From Ascaphus truei (lineage: Eukaryota > Chordata > Amphibia > Anura > Ascaphidae), in NCBI GenBank assembly GCA_036426205.1, contig CM071579.1, positions 15,686,136 to 15,750,135 on the forward strand: a stretch of DNA of 64,000 bases, written 5' to 3'. Each line of letters begins with the position of its first letter. Positions within the stretch are counted from its first letter, which is position 1. A program made the position numbers and the translations under genes. Shown here one piece after another: positions 23,661-50,053 of this stretch. The notes beneath the pieces were generated by a model that was not told the DNA's origin, searched no databases, and worked only from the letters and a program-made list of their open reading frames with translations.

Positions 23661-24419
23661 GTGCTGCAAAACCTTTTAAATTGTTTACCATATTCCACAG
23701 TGATTATATTACAGAGCATTCCTCTCTTACACACACACGCGCGCGCACACACACACATGAGCGTAAACACACGCACTTATACGTTCCATTTGTATGGTGA
23801 CGCATTTTTCTGTTAACAGACATTATTACACTTGGAGCCACAATGGCGGACCATCCTAAGCACATATCCTAACTTAAGGTATTTATACACACCTGTCAGG
23901 ATAAATGCATAGTACATTAACACATTGACATTAAGAGGCACATATTCCAAACACTTTCATTGGTCAGACACTTTCCTGACGATAGCCTGGGCAAAACTGC
24001 CTCTTATCATATATGGTCCCAATATAAATGGTTAGTACTATATAATAAGCAGTAGATAATTATCTTGAGCCAGAGATGCCCGGCGTGCCATGCTTTTCAG
24101 TGAGTTGCAGGCCACACTTTTAGAGAAAGGGTTAGGAAAGATCAAGATCCCTCAAGGTGCCTTATGTAAAAAAAAAAAAAAAGGAGAAGAAGAAGGAATA
24201 AGGCAAGTTGCGTGTACGTCTATATTCTGTTCTATATTACATTTTGGAAATTTGGTGACGCACAACAAAAAAGGAAAGGGTGCATTGCTCTCACAAGAGT
24301 TGCCTTAGGGTGAGTGACAGGAGCCTCACCTTTCATTTACGATTGTGCAGTACAATATTTAGAATATGTGCAATGTAACCTTTAGGTATGTGTTGTAGTT
24401 TTCATGTATGCAGAGAAGC

Positions 24420-24650
24420 AACTCCTGTCTGCGTACTCCTCTCCGCTTACTCCTCTCCCTTTACTTCTCTCCGCTTATTCCTCTCCGCTTACTCCTCTCC
24501 CTTTACTCCTCTCCTCTTACTCCTTTCCCTTTTCTCTTCTCCCCTTGCTCCTCTCCCCTTGCTCCTCTCCCTTTTCTCTTCTCCTCTTGCTTCTCTCCCC
24601 TTGCTCTTTTCCCCTCGCTCCTCGCCCCTCGCTCCTCTCCCCTTACTCCT
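24420..24650. repeat. CT-rich minisatellite
   Basis: About fifteen degenerate 15-bp units of the form ctcctctcccctta. The strand is almost purely pyrimidine. Three overlapping leucine/serine-rich frames across it are artefacts. Confidence 0.85.
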
Positions 24651-24659
24651 TACGACTGG

Positions 24660-26400
24660 CTCACAGGCTTATGCTGCAACATTGTTTTTACCTTTACACT
24701 GCCGATGTAACCTTCCCTGCCCGGGTGCTAAGGAATTTACATCAAATGTCTTGAAAAGGCTTACTCAGTGTTGGTTACCTTGTCAGGGTGCGGGATTTGT
24801 GCAGGCCGGGCGTTGGTAATGCAATCATGAGCGCCATGAACTTTATTCATACAAACAGCACATTTATTAATCACCAACGATGAAGTCTCATTTACTTTGT
24901 ATACATCACTTTGTGTATAGTCTCATCACTGTTCTCTGCTTGTGCTCGGCTATTGACCCTCTGATTAGGCTGATCCAGATATGCCTCGGGACTGTGGCTT
25001 GGGGAACCCTTTCGAGGCATAGTCTTCCGCTATGTGTATCGCCGGAGGAGTGGGGACGCTAAGTAGGGTATGTCACGGTGGACCAGTACTTATCAACACT
25101 TTTATATTTTTTGGGATTCGCGATTGAGCATAACAAGGCGGGCAAAATAAATTGTCATTTATTTCCTTAATAGACAAACACACGACAACCTCAGAATACA
25201 CTTAATAAACACTTACTGGGATGGGAAAACGAAATAAATTGTCCATTGAACGAAAGCTGTAGAAATAAAGTCTCTGGCTTAAAGTCCTGTTGGCTAGGTC
25301 GCAAGTTGCCAACCTAATTTTTCCGCCAAATGAAAGAAGTTTGTTCTAGTTCGTTGGGATTCGTTTGGGAGTCCCCAGGACTAACGAATTCCTGAAGTAG
25401 GGGTAAATCCTCTGTTACGATGTTATTAACCCCTTGCATTCTGGAACCGCTGCCGCTGCACTTGAACGGAATCTTGAGCAAAGCTTGGATAAGTCATGAA
25501 TCACACAGGGGATAGCTCGGCAGGCAGGTTTATAGGGCTTACAGTCCTATTCTAACATGTGTGCCCAATCCCCTCCGTGGGAACATTTAACCCACCAATC
25601 CCCGATTTGCCTGGAGTTTGCAGAACGGGCAAAAAGAGCTTTCCGGTTTGCAAAGCGCAAGTGTCAGAAAAAGTTTTTCCCTGACTGTACATTTAAAACC
25701 AACAGTAAAATACATTTTATTAAATAAAGTATGTTCTGCTTGCGTCAATGGAATAAACTTTATATGTGGGTGCATGGTTTCTATATTCTGGGCTGCATTC
25801 CAAAAATTAGAGTGCTAGCCCACTCCGTTCGCAAGTTAGCGTACTTAATTGAAAGGTCTCTAATGTGGTTTCCGTGGTTAACCTACATCCCACGTCAATA
25901 TACTTTTTCCCTTTCAAGTTAAGACGCTAACAAGACAAGGGATACATTTTGACAAAATCCACTTCAGTTGAACCGCAAACTACTTATTCAATTAACCTTG
26001 CGGATGCGAGGTCTAGTGCTTAGAAATGGATACCTATCTTCAAAGCGGCCCTCCCATACACAGCCACGCGTCTTCAATCAGCGCTTGGTTCAGCACTCAC
26101 AACGCCATCTTGTGTCTGAAAAGCTAACAGCACAGTTTGTATTCATTCCTATTACCACAGTCAGGGAATAGACTGCAAAATGGGGACAATAAAGGTGGTG
26201 CAGGGGAAAACACATCAGGATAATGCACATACGTTTAACCCCTTCACTCCCAATGCGATGTAGGGTTAATCAGCCGGGTATAATGCCTTTATTAAAGGCC
26301 TGATTGACCCTTTCATTGCCACAGGGTACTATCCCTAATTATAAAATAATAAGGGGAATACTTAGCCTATATCTAGACTAATCAATATAATAAGTCTTGG
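24660..26400. other. ANO3 intron, no gene seen
   Basis: Mixed composition with no repeat family or exon recognised by eye. Confidence 0.35.
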
Positions 26401-26404
26401 ATGA

Positions 26405-27000
26405 GGGGCCCCCTCTAAAAAGCCCCCAGTCACTTCTCAGCCCCCGGACTCCTCAGTCACTCCTCACAATCTTCATCCTCACAGCCCCCCTCCTCCACAT
26501 AGCCCCCCTACTCCTCATAGCCCCCCTTCACCATCTCAGCCGTGGGCCTCCTCCTCACAGCTTCCCTTCACCTCTCAGCCCCCGCATGTGAAGAAGTGTT
26601 GTGTGTGGTGCACAGCTACAAGAACAGGTCATGTGGCAATAAAAAATGATGTTTATTCAAGCTGCATTAAAAAACAGTGAAGAGTGCAACCCTCCTACGC
26701 GTTTCGTGCTGTTAGCACTTTAGCTCCTACAAAATCCTATACATAACCTCTCAGCCCCCGGCCTCTTCCTCTTCCTCATAGTCCTACTACTCAGTCCTCC
26801 TCCTCACAGTTCTCCTCGTCCTACTCCACAGCCCCCTGTCACTTCTCAGCCCCCGGCCTCCTCCTCACAGCCCCTCTTCACCTCTCAGCCCCTGGCCTCT
26901 TCTTCAGTACTGCTCACAGTTCTCCTCACATCCCCCAGCTTTTTCCTCACACCCCCCGGTCACCTCTTCACAGCCCCCTGTCACCTCTCAGGCCCCCCTC
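26405..27000. repeat. Pyrimidine-rich degenerate minisatellite with an insertion
   Basis: Irregular units built on 'ctcctcacagcccccggcct' and 'cacttctcagccccc'. It is interrupted at about 26586-26740 by the 'acgcgtttcg' repeat. Confidence 0.65.
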
Positions 27001-27085
27001 CCCTTACTAAAAGTTTGAAGGGTATCTAAGGAATTTTTATAATTATGCATATTAGACGAAATCGCAGCGCACTTTGACTTAATAC

Positions 27086-27480
27086 TTGACTCCATCTCGG
27101 ACGCAAAATGTTTCACTGGTAAAAGACAGGGCATATTTGTCATGGTTCGCAACCCGGGAACACCCCTTCAGGTTGGAGGAAAGGAGATTTCACCAGCAAC
27201 AAAGGAAAGGGTTCTTTACAGTAATGGTAATTAAAATTTGGAATTCATTACCCATGGAGACTGTGATGGCAGATACAATAGATATCTTCAAAAAAAAAGT
27301 TGGACATCTTTTTAGAATGGAAAGGTATACAAGGATATACCTAATAAGTAAACATGGTAAGGATGATGATCCAGGGACTAATCTGATTGTCATTATTTGG
27401 AGTCAGAAATTAATTTATTTCTCTTCTTATGAGTCATAATTGGCTAATATGTATGTAGGAGTACAACATGTACTCTTTAA
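27086..27480 (+). pseudogene. Decayed mobile-element ORF relic ('IWNSLP' protein end)
   Basis: The open frame 27086-27439 includes KIWNSLPMETVMADTIDIFK, a motif (R/K-x-WNSLP...FK) seen at the C-terminus of many LINE-like reverse-transcriptase proteins. The frame runs into tgatccagggactaatctga, the same tail as at 11120. The N-terminal part of the element is absent. Not a host gene. Confidence 0.55.
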
Positions 27481-27894
27481 AGAGGGTAAATGAGTACCAA
27501 GTGTATATTGTCAGGTATTACTGTATATCAGATGTGCAGTCAGGGAGACACATGCATGTTTTAATATTTCCCAATAATGTTTGCTACTAAAAAAGTGGAA
27601 TTAATATTTGGCAATTACTGATTGAGCCTATATATAGATACATTTGTATGTAGTTGGCAAAGGTTTTACCGAGATATTTTGGTTTGCCTTCCTCTGGAAT
27701 CAAAATAACTATAAATATTGGATGGGTATCTTAGCTGAATACATGTGACATGTCTCTATGGAACTATAGAAAGTACAGTATGCTCTCTCTGCAAACACAT
27801 TCGAGAAAAAAAAAGGATCAACTCATTTGCTTGAGTCATGTGATTTTAATCATTGTCCTGTACAAATCTCAATGTAATTAGTTTTAGCAGAACA

Positions 27895-29027
27895 CTAAGG
27901 CCCAGAACCTCAAAGCTCTGTTATTGCCGTAACAAGGTGTTCACTTAAGTTAACACCTTGTTAAGACCTAATTGATATCTTTAAAGCTTACTAACGCAGT
28001 ATTAAATGCTATTTTCAGTCGGAACAAGCCCCGACGTTACTATGTATGTATGTATGGCTTTATTTATGTAGCGCCATTAATGTACATAGCGCTTCCCAGC
28101 AATAATACATGTGACAATTACATAAAAAATAAATGATATAAATAACACAAAGGGGAAAAGCGCTTCAGACATAAAAGTACCATTTAGGAAAAGGAGTCCC
28201 TGCTCCGAAGAGCTTACAATCTAATTGGTTGGTAGGAAGAACATACAGAGATAGTAGGAGGGTGTTCTGGTAAGTGTGTCTGCAAGGGGCCAAGCTTTAT
28301 GTATGAGGTGTTAATTATCAGCCATGGAGCTACTCATATGCTTCCTTAAGCAGGTGGGTTTTAAAGGTGGATAGAGAGGGTGCTAGTCGGTTTTTGAGGG
28401 GAAGGGCATTCCAGAGGTGTGGGACAGTCAGTGAGAAAGGATTTAGGCGGGAGAGGGCTTTAGATACAAAGGGGGTAGAGAGAAAACATCCTTGAGCAGA
28501 ACGCAAGAGTCAGGAGGGTGTATAACGAGAAATTAGGGCTGAGATGTAAGGAGGGGCAGAATAGTGTAAAGCTTTAAAAGTGAGGAGGAGAATTGAGTGT
28601 GTGATACGGGACTTGATAGGAAACCAGGATATAACAAACACTAGTGCTAATGGTATGCAAAAGAGGTGTTCCCTGGAACCACACCTGTCCACAGAGCTCT
28701 GTTAGTTACTGAAGGGTTTTAGTGATGGGTTACTTAGGTCATACCTAAAGGTGCCATTGGTTCTGTCCAGAGCCTGAAATATGGGGTGTAATAGAGAGAA
28801 ATAGAGAGAATTAGAGAGAGAGAGAACTTCTAGCATCCCAAATGTCCTCTCTCACTCTTGTAAAACCCATATGTAAAGTTCTGGATGACGCTGTGTGAAA
28901 CTAACGCAAGGCAGTGCTAACTTAACATGGCATTAAGCCCATGCTAATGCGATAACTATCGGCCGTTATTTTTGCATACAGTTAGTTTTGTGGGTTGATG
29001 TTATGAAGCTTTGTGGATCTGGCTCTA
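27895..29027. mobile_element. DNA element with inverted ends, hosting an L2-like LINE end
   Basis: Ends TAAGGCCCAGAACCTCAAAG and, inverted, TAGAGCCAGATCCACAAAG. Similar ends occur at 44444-44996. The LINE fragment at 28035-28700 sits inside. Confidence 0.6.
28035..28700 (-). mobile_element. L2-like LINE 3' end
   Basis: Minus strand: a frame remnant (28692-28510) ends LLLTFKALHYSAPPYISALI, like the C-terminus of L2/CR1-type reverse-transcriptase proteins. Then comes a 3' UTR with ttagattgtaagctcttcgg, ending in gcgctacataaataaagcca. 5'-truncated. A second copy lies at 62915-63400. Confidence 0.65.
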
Positions 29028-29211
29028 AGTTGTACGAAGCTTTGATTAACACATTGGCCTATATGGCAGTGTTTATAAAATAGATGTACAGTACTATGTG
29101 GTGATAACATTAAGGATATCACATAGATGTAACTTTGTATTCCATGTACAGACATTGATTCCTACAATTAGATGGAGAATGTCCCACATGTGCAAATGCC
29201 TTTTGTTTCAG

Positions 29212-43346
<14,135 letters not shown>

Positions 43347-43483
43347 CTGACCGCAGAGGAATCTGACCCTGCACAAGGAAAGAATCTCACAAAAGCAATC
43401 AGATACTGACGGAGCCACGAAGCACAATGGGGGCATCTAATAATACAGCATACATGTTGTTACATAAATATATATATAGTATT

Positions 43484-43748
43484 ATTTCGGTTATGGTGGG
43501 TGAAAAGGTGACCAAAAACCCTCCACCGTATATTATATAGCATATAAAAATATTACTTGTGAGCACATTCACATGTCTTAGAAAAAAGGTGACACGTTGT
43601 GCTCATTTGCATGTCATTTCCCAGAATCCCTTCCTGCAGTGAAAGCACTGTATGCTAGGTGATAATGGCGAAAAGCAGGGTTGCAGACCTGTCTAAGACG
43701 TGAATGTGCTCACAAGTAATATACACACACACACACACACACACACAC
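43484..43748. mobile_element. Palindrome-family repeat plus (AC)n in ANO3 3' region
   Basis: ggttatggtgggtgaaaagg, gaccaaaaaccctccacc and gcatgtcatttcccagaatc match 41611-41876, with diverged ends, followed by (AC)n at 43723-43748. It starts about 140 bp after the ANO3 stop, so it is probably transcribed in the 3' UTR. Confidence 0.65.
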
Positions 43749-43789
43749 GTAGCAGAAGTTATTGCTCTCTCTGGAGCGTTGTAGCGTGA

Positions 43790-44200
43790 CCAGTGGCGGA
43801 TTTCCCATTTGGCCTAAGGCAGCAGCAAAGCTTTAGGGCGGCAAAAATGTTCCGCCCCCATATCCTTTTGCCGCACTCTCAGGCCTATCGGTCCTGATGG
43901 GAAGTCATTTAGATCCTGCGGCCGCCTCCTTTCCTGCCATCCATCTTTTCTTTCTGAGCCGCAGATGTCACCAACGTGATGTTATGGCATCTCATTGCCA
44001 TGGCAACACGACGTCGCCGAGTCAAATTGCGTTACCATGGCAACGTGACGCCGTGCGACATCACGTTGGTGACATCCGCGGTGTCATTGGACGCTGCAGT
44101 TCCGAAGGAGGACGGGATGGCAGGCAAGGAGGCGGCCGCAACAGCTACGTGCCAAAGGCCGGCAGATTTTGAAACCGGCTGCTGCCTGCGACACACGCAA
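43790..44200. mobile_element. GC-rich 'cagtggcggatttccca' repeat, copy 1
   Basis: accagtggcggatttcccat, tgatgggaagtca, ttgccatggcaac. A second copy at 44526-44830 shares these blocks; 3655-3920 shares part. Confidence 0.55.
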
Positions 44201-44443
44201 TGAACCAGGGGGAGCAGACACCGGTGTGTCTGCATTAGCCGCGTGTGAAAAGGGACGGGGCCAACGTGTTATTTCACCTGCGGGCGCACACCAGCAATGA
44301 CATCTGCTACATCTGTACGCAAAGTACCTATTTCCCACCGGAGAGATCTGTGCGCAGGGCAAGTAACGAATAGAAAAGTAACTATGCAGTTTAACCCCGT
44401 CAGTACTGGAAGGAGTAAGACCAAGATCCACAAAGCTCCACCG

Positions 44444-44996
44444 AGGCCCCGATCCACATGGTGGCGCTAAACTTTAGCACGCCCGAGCACCCACACACGT
44501 GAATAGGAGTAAAGGTGTGCTAATGCCAGTGGCAGATTTCCCACTAGGCCTGGGCCTAGGGCGGCAGAATTTGGGGGTGACAAAAGTGTCCGCCCCCCAT
44601 ATAATTTTGCCGCGCTCTCGGGACTGATGGGAAGTCACATAGGCCGCCTCCTTACCTGCCGCCCCCCTCCTTCTGAACGGGAGCGGGACATGACGCCGCG
44701 GACGTCACCAATGCAGCGTCAAATGATTGCCATGGCAACGTCCACAGCGTCATTTGATGTCGCGGTTCAGCAGGAGGAGTGCGGCAGCCAGGAGGAACAC
44801 TGAGACCTGCAAGACAGCAGAATGTTATGCTACAACAACGTGATGTTAGCACTGTGCTAATGAGATGTACTGTAGCTTGGGTGTTTTATTAACATAATTA
44901 GCCAGGTTAACTCGGAAAACGTACCGTCTGCTCCTGTCGTCGGTGACGTCACGGGAAGATGCCGGATTTATTGAAGCGTTGTGGATCTAGCGCTAA
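44444..44996. mobile_element. DNA element ('agatccacaaagc' ends) with nested GC-rich repeat
   Basis: Left gaggccccgatccacatggt, right, inverted, gcttagcgctagatccacaa, like the 27895-29027 element. 44526-44830 inside is copy 2 of the 'cagtggcagatttccca' repeat. Confidence 0.45.
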
Positions 44997-45530
44997 GCCT
45001 TCCCAGCACAGATGGGGATAAGGTTAGAACACCATTTTGTTGGGTGTAAAGATATATACTGTAGATCAAAACCAAAAAAAAAAAGCAACACGCACAAAAA
45101 ACCCAGTCCCATAACGTGTCAGTTCTGCTGCGTACATTTTATGCGAGTATTTGAATGTAGCTAGCAAAGAATGTACATTTTATATGAATTTACTAAATAT
45201 ATGCATACGATTTCAAACAGAAGAGTTATTTTTATGCTTCAGTATAGCATGCTGCTGTTTTTATAAGCAGTATTTGGGGGGATTTGTTTGTTTAATGTTC
45301 AGTTACTAAATGCAGATGGACAATGCCGTGCAAATCTGAATTATTTATGCAAGCAACATTTTATACAGATTTAAAGATGTATGTAGGTGATATACATAAT
45401 ACATATATGTTTGGCTTGTTGAAGTTTCAATAAGAAACAAACAGGCTTATTTAATGAACTTTCATGGTCCCAGTGTAAAGAATTTTTACACGTTCTTGCT
45501 CATGTTTAGTTATGAACAGTGTCCTTGTTT
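44997..45530. other. ANO3 downstream region, possible 3' UTR
   Basis: AT-rich unique-looking sequence (acattttatgcgagtatttg and similar) typical of a vertebrate 3' UTR. No coding exon. The first AATAAA hexamers that look usable after the ANO3 stop are at 46104-46109 and near 46880, but the transcript end cannot be fixed by eye. Confidence 0.35.
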
Positions 45531-45690
45531 GCAGTCCTCAAGAGACACCAAGAGGTCAGGTGTTCAGGATATCCCTGCTTCATCACAGTCAAAGCCTAAG
45601 CCACTGATTGAGCCACTCTGTGCTGAAGCAGGGATATCCTGAACACCTGACCTGTTGGTGGCCCTTGAGGACTGCAGTTGGCCACCCCTG
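45531..45690. mobile_element. hAT-type MITE, family A
   Basis: Right end ggccacccctg is intact; the left has gcagtcctcaagagacacca. Interior palindrome: tcaggatatccctgcttcat and its inverse. Confidence 0.75.
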
Positions 45691-47560
45691 ATATAGAGAA
45701 TAGAGGCAGACTGAGCCGGTATTTGGCAAAGGCTAAGACTATAAATAGCCCATACTGTAACTAATGATGAACAACACAAAGTATATTGCTCTCCAAGAAA
45801 TATTCAGCCATTGCTCAAAGACTGCCCAGTATTTACTACAGGTATCTCTCCACACGTTGTGTAGGTGAGTGCATTGGAAGGTATCAAATTTTGCTTGAAA
45901 ATGTGTTTTTCACCAAAACATTTTTGATTAAAAGTTTAAGTGATTTTAAAAAAACAAACAAAAAAAACCTACTTTATTACTTTTACAAAAATTGCAGCGA
46001 AGCAAATGCAGATCAAATTTGGCTAAATCCCCCCCCAAGATCATTCAACTTCCTTAGAAAACATGTCAAAAATAAGGATATTCCTTTAGAAAAATAATCA
46101 CCAAATAAAAACTAAATGACTGTATTTAAGAAACTTTTGCACTAGAGTGAGACTTTGATAAGCCTCTTTTTTGTCCTCCCATCATTTCTATTGTACAACT
46201 AGTGTATAATAGAATACTATCTGTAATATAATAATAATAACTAGTTCCTTGTAACAAATATGTGGGTGTTATTGTTAAATGCCTATGTGAACAAATTAAT
46301 AATGTTGTAATTTAGTAGGGTTTTGAGTGGCCTCACAATGTTTAATCTGTAAACAATAGCTAATTCAGATGAGGCCCACTTACTAAGATGTGCTATGCCA
46401 GATGATACCATCCAGCACTGGAAGACATTAGAATGCCATCTGACCTCTGACACTTCCAGGTCATGTGATTGCTCCTGAAGTGATCACATGATGCGACCAG
46501 GCATGACCAGGATGCCGGAAACGGAAGAGGATGGGGCTCCACTTTCATTTCGATTGGGCTTTTTGAGCGGCCAGCCTGATCACCCCCTAGAAAATGAGCA
46601 TGTGCCCGTGCCGGACCTGGTACATCAGAAGGGCACTATAATTTATCCACCTTGATTTGTATTAGCTCATTGAAAAAGGATAACCACCTTGATTGGTTCT
46701 CTTGGAGTCCCCATTCCCCAAAGATGATCCGCTTCCATTTTTTAATTCCACAAATAATAGAAAATGGCCATAGGACATGTGCAGCCCAATGTCGCTTTTC
46801 AATTTTGTTATTGTCTTTTTTCCATTTACCCAGTTAAATGAACCCTGACACGAATTAAATTAAATTATTTAATTTAAAATAAAGTAAACTCCTAAATCAA
46901 CTCCTGGTACAAATCGGATGTTTGTCAAATGACAACATACTTTTTTTTGTAGTTTGTAGCTGGTCATTGTTGCTACTGTGTTGGTGATATTGTTACCATA
47001 TATTGGTGTGTATTTAATACAGCCGCTCGCAGAGGGCTCAGCAAAATGTCTAATAAAGAAGTATACAGTAGCTCTTGTTCATCTTTATTTACCAGGATGT
47101 ACAGTATTCATAAAGGGCTGGGAGAATGAATACCACAGCCATTGTCATATCGTACATTTTACTAACACCAAAAGACACTTGTAAAGTCTCCAACGGGCAG
47201 ACAAGCATAAAAAGATGTGTTCTTTGCTGCTGGGCTATTTATCTTTGAGTTGTGATCAGATGGCCAAAAATCACATCACTTACTGACCTGTTGTGTTAAG
47301 TGGGAAAGTAAAAATTACTGCTTAGAAGCTGAACACCATCCCTTTGTATATTAAGTCCCAGATGTATTAAATGGTGGTACCCCATAAGACACCTTCCAGT
47401 CCATCAAAGTGAATAGGTCATTGTGTGCCTTCCAGCACCAGAAGGTGTCTTACGGGATGGCGCCATGGTGAATACCGGCCTATGTTTGTTTCTGCTGTGT
47501 TAAACACAACTGAATAAGGAATCATCAATTGTGCCCATTTTAAGTACTGGAATAGCATGA
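45691..47560. other. Intergenic DNA between ANO3 and SLC5A12, no gene seen
   Basis: AT-rich. The ORF at 45786-46097 has no family match by eye. 46355-46640 and 47345-47480 carry inverted words (tgtcttacggg / ccccataagaca) suggesting small old MITEs. Confidence 0.4.
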
Positions 47561-47696
47561 TAGCTTTAATAAAAAAAGACCTTGATTAAATATCCAGTCT
47601 GAAAAGTTGTCAAATTTCTAAGATATAGATATATATCTTCATTACATAAACAGTCTTCAAGCTTCCTTCCCCCCCCCCCCCCACCCCCTCGGGGTC

Positions 47697-47880
47697 GGAG
47701 CCTCTGATTGAGCCACCTGTGCTGAAGCAGGGACTGATTGAGCCACCTGTGCTGACAGTGCATGATTGAGCCACCGCTGTGCTAAAGCAGGGGCTCATTG
47801 AGCCCTGTGTGCTGAAGCAGGGATATCCTGAAAACCTGACCTGTTGGGGCAGATGGGGGGCTTGAGGGCTGTTGGGCACC
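47697..47880. mobile_element. Right half of family A MITE with internal amplification
   Basis: The block gattgagccacctgtgctga is repeated about four times in tandem with variants before the normal right half (agggatatcctgaaaacctg). Preceded by a C-homopolymer (47671-47685). Confidence 0.7.
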
Positions 47881-48283
47881 ACTGCACTACAGGATAAACC
47901 ACAAACCTGCACTGTCCTCTATAATCCCAACATATCCAGCTCTGCTGATCTGCAGTTAATTCACCGACTCAGCAGAAAGGAATTGTCTACACAGACAGTG
48001 AAAAGAAAATGAGAAACATGATAGTGTTAACATAGAGTCCCCAGACTACATATGTCGGATGCTAGTTAGGCTGTACCAAATCAGATACGTCTCATTATAG
48101 TGTTAACTGTTTTTCTAATCCAAAAATCTCCTTGAAATCCAAAAGCATTTGAGATTGATGATTGATACCTTTATACATTGACACATTCAGACTGTTCCTC
48201 TGGTCAATTTTCTGAACTTAAAAAGGCAATCCAAGCTGGCGATTGTCTTTGCATTTTTTATTTTATTTTTTTAACTTAAGTTT

Positions 48284-48606
48284 GAAGCAGGGGGTCTCCA
48301 GAGCTGAATCCCATTAATTTCAGCTCTGGAGACCCCCCTGCACCAGAGATACAGACATCCATAGGGGGTGCCGGCACCCGCCAGGCTAGCAGGGTTCATG
48401 TAATGGCAGAGTTTCAAAGCTCCCGCATCCTACAGGCCAATAGGAAGATGTGACGTCATCAGGTTCGACTTTCTATTGGCCGCGTGACGCGGGAGCTTTA
48501 AAATTTGCCAAGATACCGGCGCCCCCTTTGGAGGTCTGTAACTCGGCAAACAGGGGGTCCCCAGAGCTGAAATGAATGGGGTTCAGCTCCGGAAACACCC
48601 TGCTTC
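48284..48606. mobile_element. Palindromic 'gagctgaa' family element (best copy)
   Basis: Left gaagcagggggtctccagag; right, inverted, gaagcagggtgtttccggag. A second internal inverted pair surrounds aggccaataggaagatgtga / attggccgcg. Confidence 0.7.
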
Positions 48607-48925
48607 AAGTTTGTTTTAAAAAAAGATATATTTTTTAAAGTGCACAAATTGCTCCTTTAAGTTAAAACATCACTCCCTAAACACTTTGGAACCATTTGTA
48701 GAATGCACTTTATACATACAAGCATGTAGTTATGGCGTTTCACATTCCAACATTGTAATGTTGTTTTAAGTGCGGCATTTTAATTTAACAAATATTTTGA
48801 AATAAGTTTGACCTGGTTTGAGCTGCAGAAAAGGTTCTCATACAGCGGCAAAATATCCTTAGCATTTTATAAACTCGCCTTTTTCAAAGACAACCCAAGG
48901 CAACAAAATGCAATAAAATCAGAGA

Positions 48926-49152
48926 CACGATCCACAAAGTTTAACTGGACACACTGACTGGAGATATGCCAACCGCGAGATTCTCCGCAGTTTCAAGCAA
49001 ACTGTCTGAAAGTTTGCAAAATCTGCGAGAACTTCGCTAGATCTTTTGGTGCCAAATGTTCTAGTGAAATGTCCGAAATGGTTCAAAATTAGCCATTTTG
49101 CTCTGTCGCCAAACGTAAAAGGGTGAAATTCAAAATGTTCGCACATCTCTAA
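48926..49152. mobile_element. Old repeat ending 'gcacatctctaa'
   Basis: Words cgagaacttcgctag, gtttgcaaaatctgcgagaa and ttcgcacatctctaa recur, diverged, around 13500-13810. Family unassigned. Confidence 0.35.
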
Positions 49153-49810
49153 CACTGACGTCAAGAGAGGCTAGCTCATCTGGCAGCGAAAGAGTTAATC
49201 ATTTGTGTCCAAGCAACAACTCCCCCCCCCCCCCCTCACACAAATAAAAATACAAGCCCAATAAATGTTTTTTACAGTTTAATATCTGCATTTGTTTTAG
49301 CTCCACTGTCTCCTAATTACTGAGATACTCAACTTTTTTTGGGGGGGGGGGGCGGTTTCTAAAAAAATCCAAAATGGCCTCCGGTGCACCCGATAGAAAG
49401 CCACAATTATTCTGATATTGTCACGGCTTTGTATTGGCAAACAGAGCAAGGCTAATGCTTGTGGCCACATTGTTTCTCCCGGACAATAACTCTTTAAAAG
49501 TAAATATCCTGAGAACTTGGGATCCCCAAACCCTTGGGTAGAGCACATTGCTCCCAAGGTCAAATCATGTTAAAAAAAAGAAAAACTGTCCATGGATTCC
49601 CAGCAATAACTTGAGTGCCACAAATAACTTTTTTTTCCCCTCGTTTTATCATATACAGGATGTATAACCAAAGAACAACCATTATTCTATCATTTCAGAA
49701 ACTGAAAACTCTGATAAAAAAAGGATAAATACTATACAGTTCAATGATTCAATGATGCCGTTCCAGGTCATTTTCATTTCTTAGACCTATCACAGAGATG
49801 CTTCACAGTA

Positions 49811-50037
49811 CAGGTAGTCCTCGCTATCCAATGTTTCACTTTACAACGAATGGCATATCCAACACTTTACAACACAACCCTTTGGGCCATTTTTCTACGT
49901 CGGAATGCGTTATCCGACGCCTGAATGCGTTATCCAACGCTCACCGCCACTGATTAACATGGGGCTCACTTTACAACGGTGTCACTATCCAACGCTACTT
50001 CCAGAACGGATTCCGTTGGATAACTGAGGACTGCCTG
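49811..50037. mobile_element. Tigger-like (pogo/Tc1-mariner) MITE in the SLC5A12 3' UTR
   Basis: Terminal inverted repeats CAGGTAGTCCTCGCTATCC and, reversed, CAGGCAGTCCTCAGTTATCC; TA dinucleotides flank both ends (49809-49810, 50038-50039). About 227 bp, non-coding, with internal (T)ATCCAAC/G direct motifs. It begins 16 bp after the SLC5A12 stop, so it must form the start of that 3' UTR. Confidence 0.85.
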
Positions 50038-50053
50038 TAGAGGATTTTATCCT

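Noticed and set aside
24388..24819. Three overlapping Leu/Ser-rich frames of 100-143 codons
   Set aside because: All three frames of the CT-rich minisatellite are open, a composition effect.
27086..27439. 118-codon plus frame as a host gene
   Set aside because: Carries a mobile-element style WNSLP motif and continues into a known repeat tail; no splice context.
45786..46097. 103-codon plus-strand frame downstream of ANO3
   Set aside because: AT-rich chance frame, no motif, no splice or promoter context.
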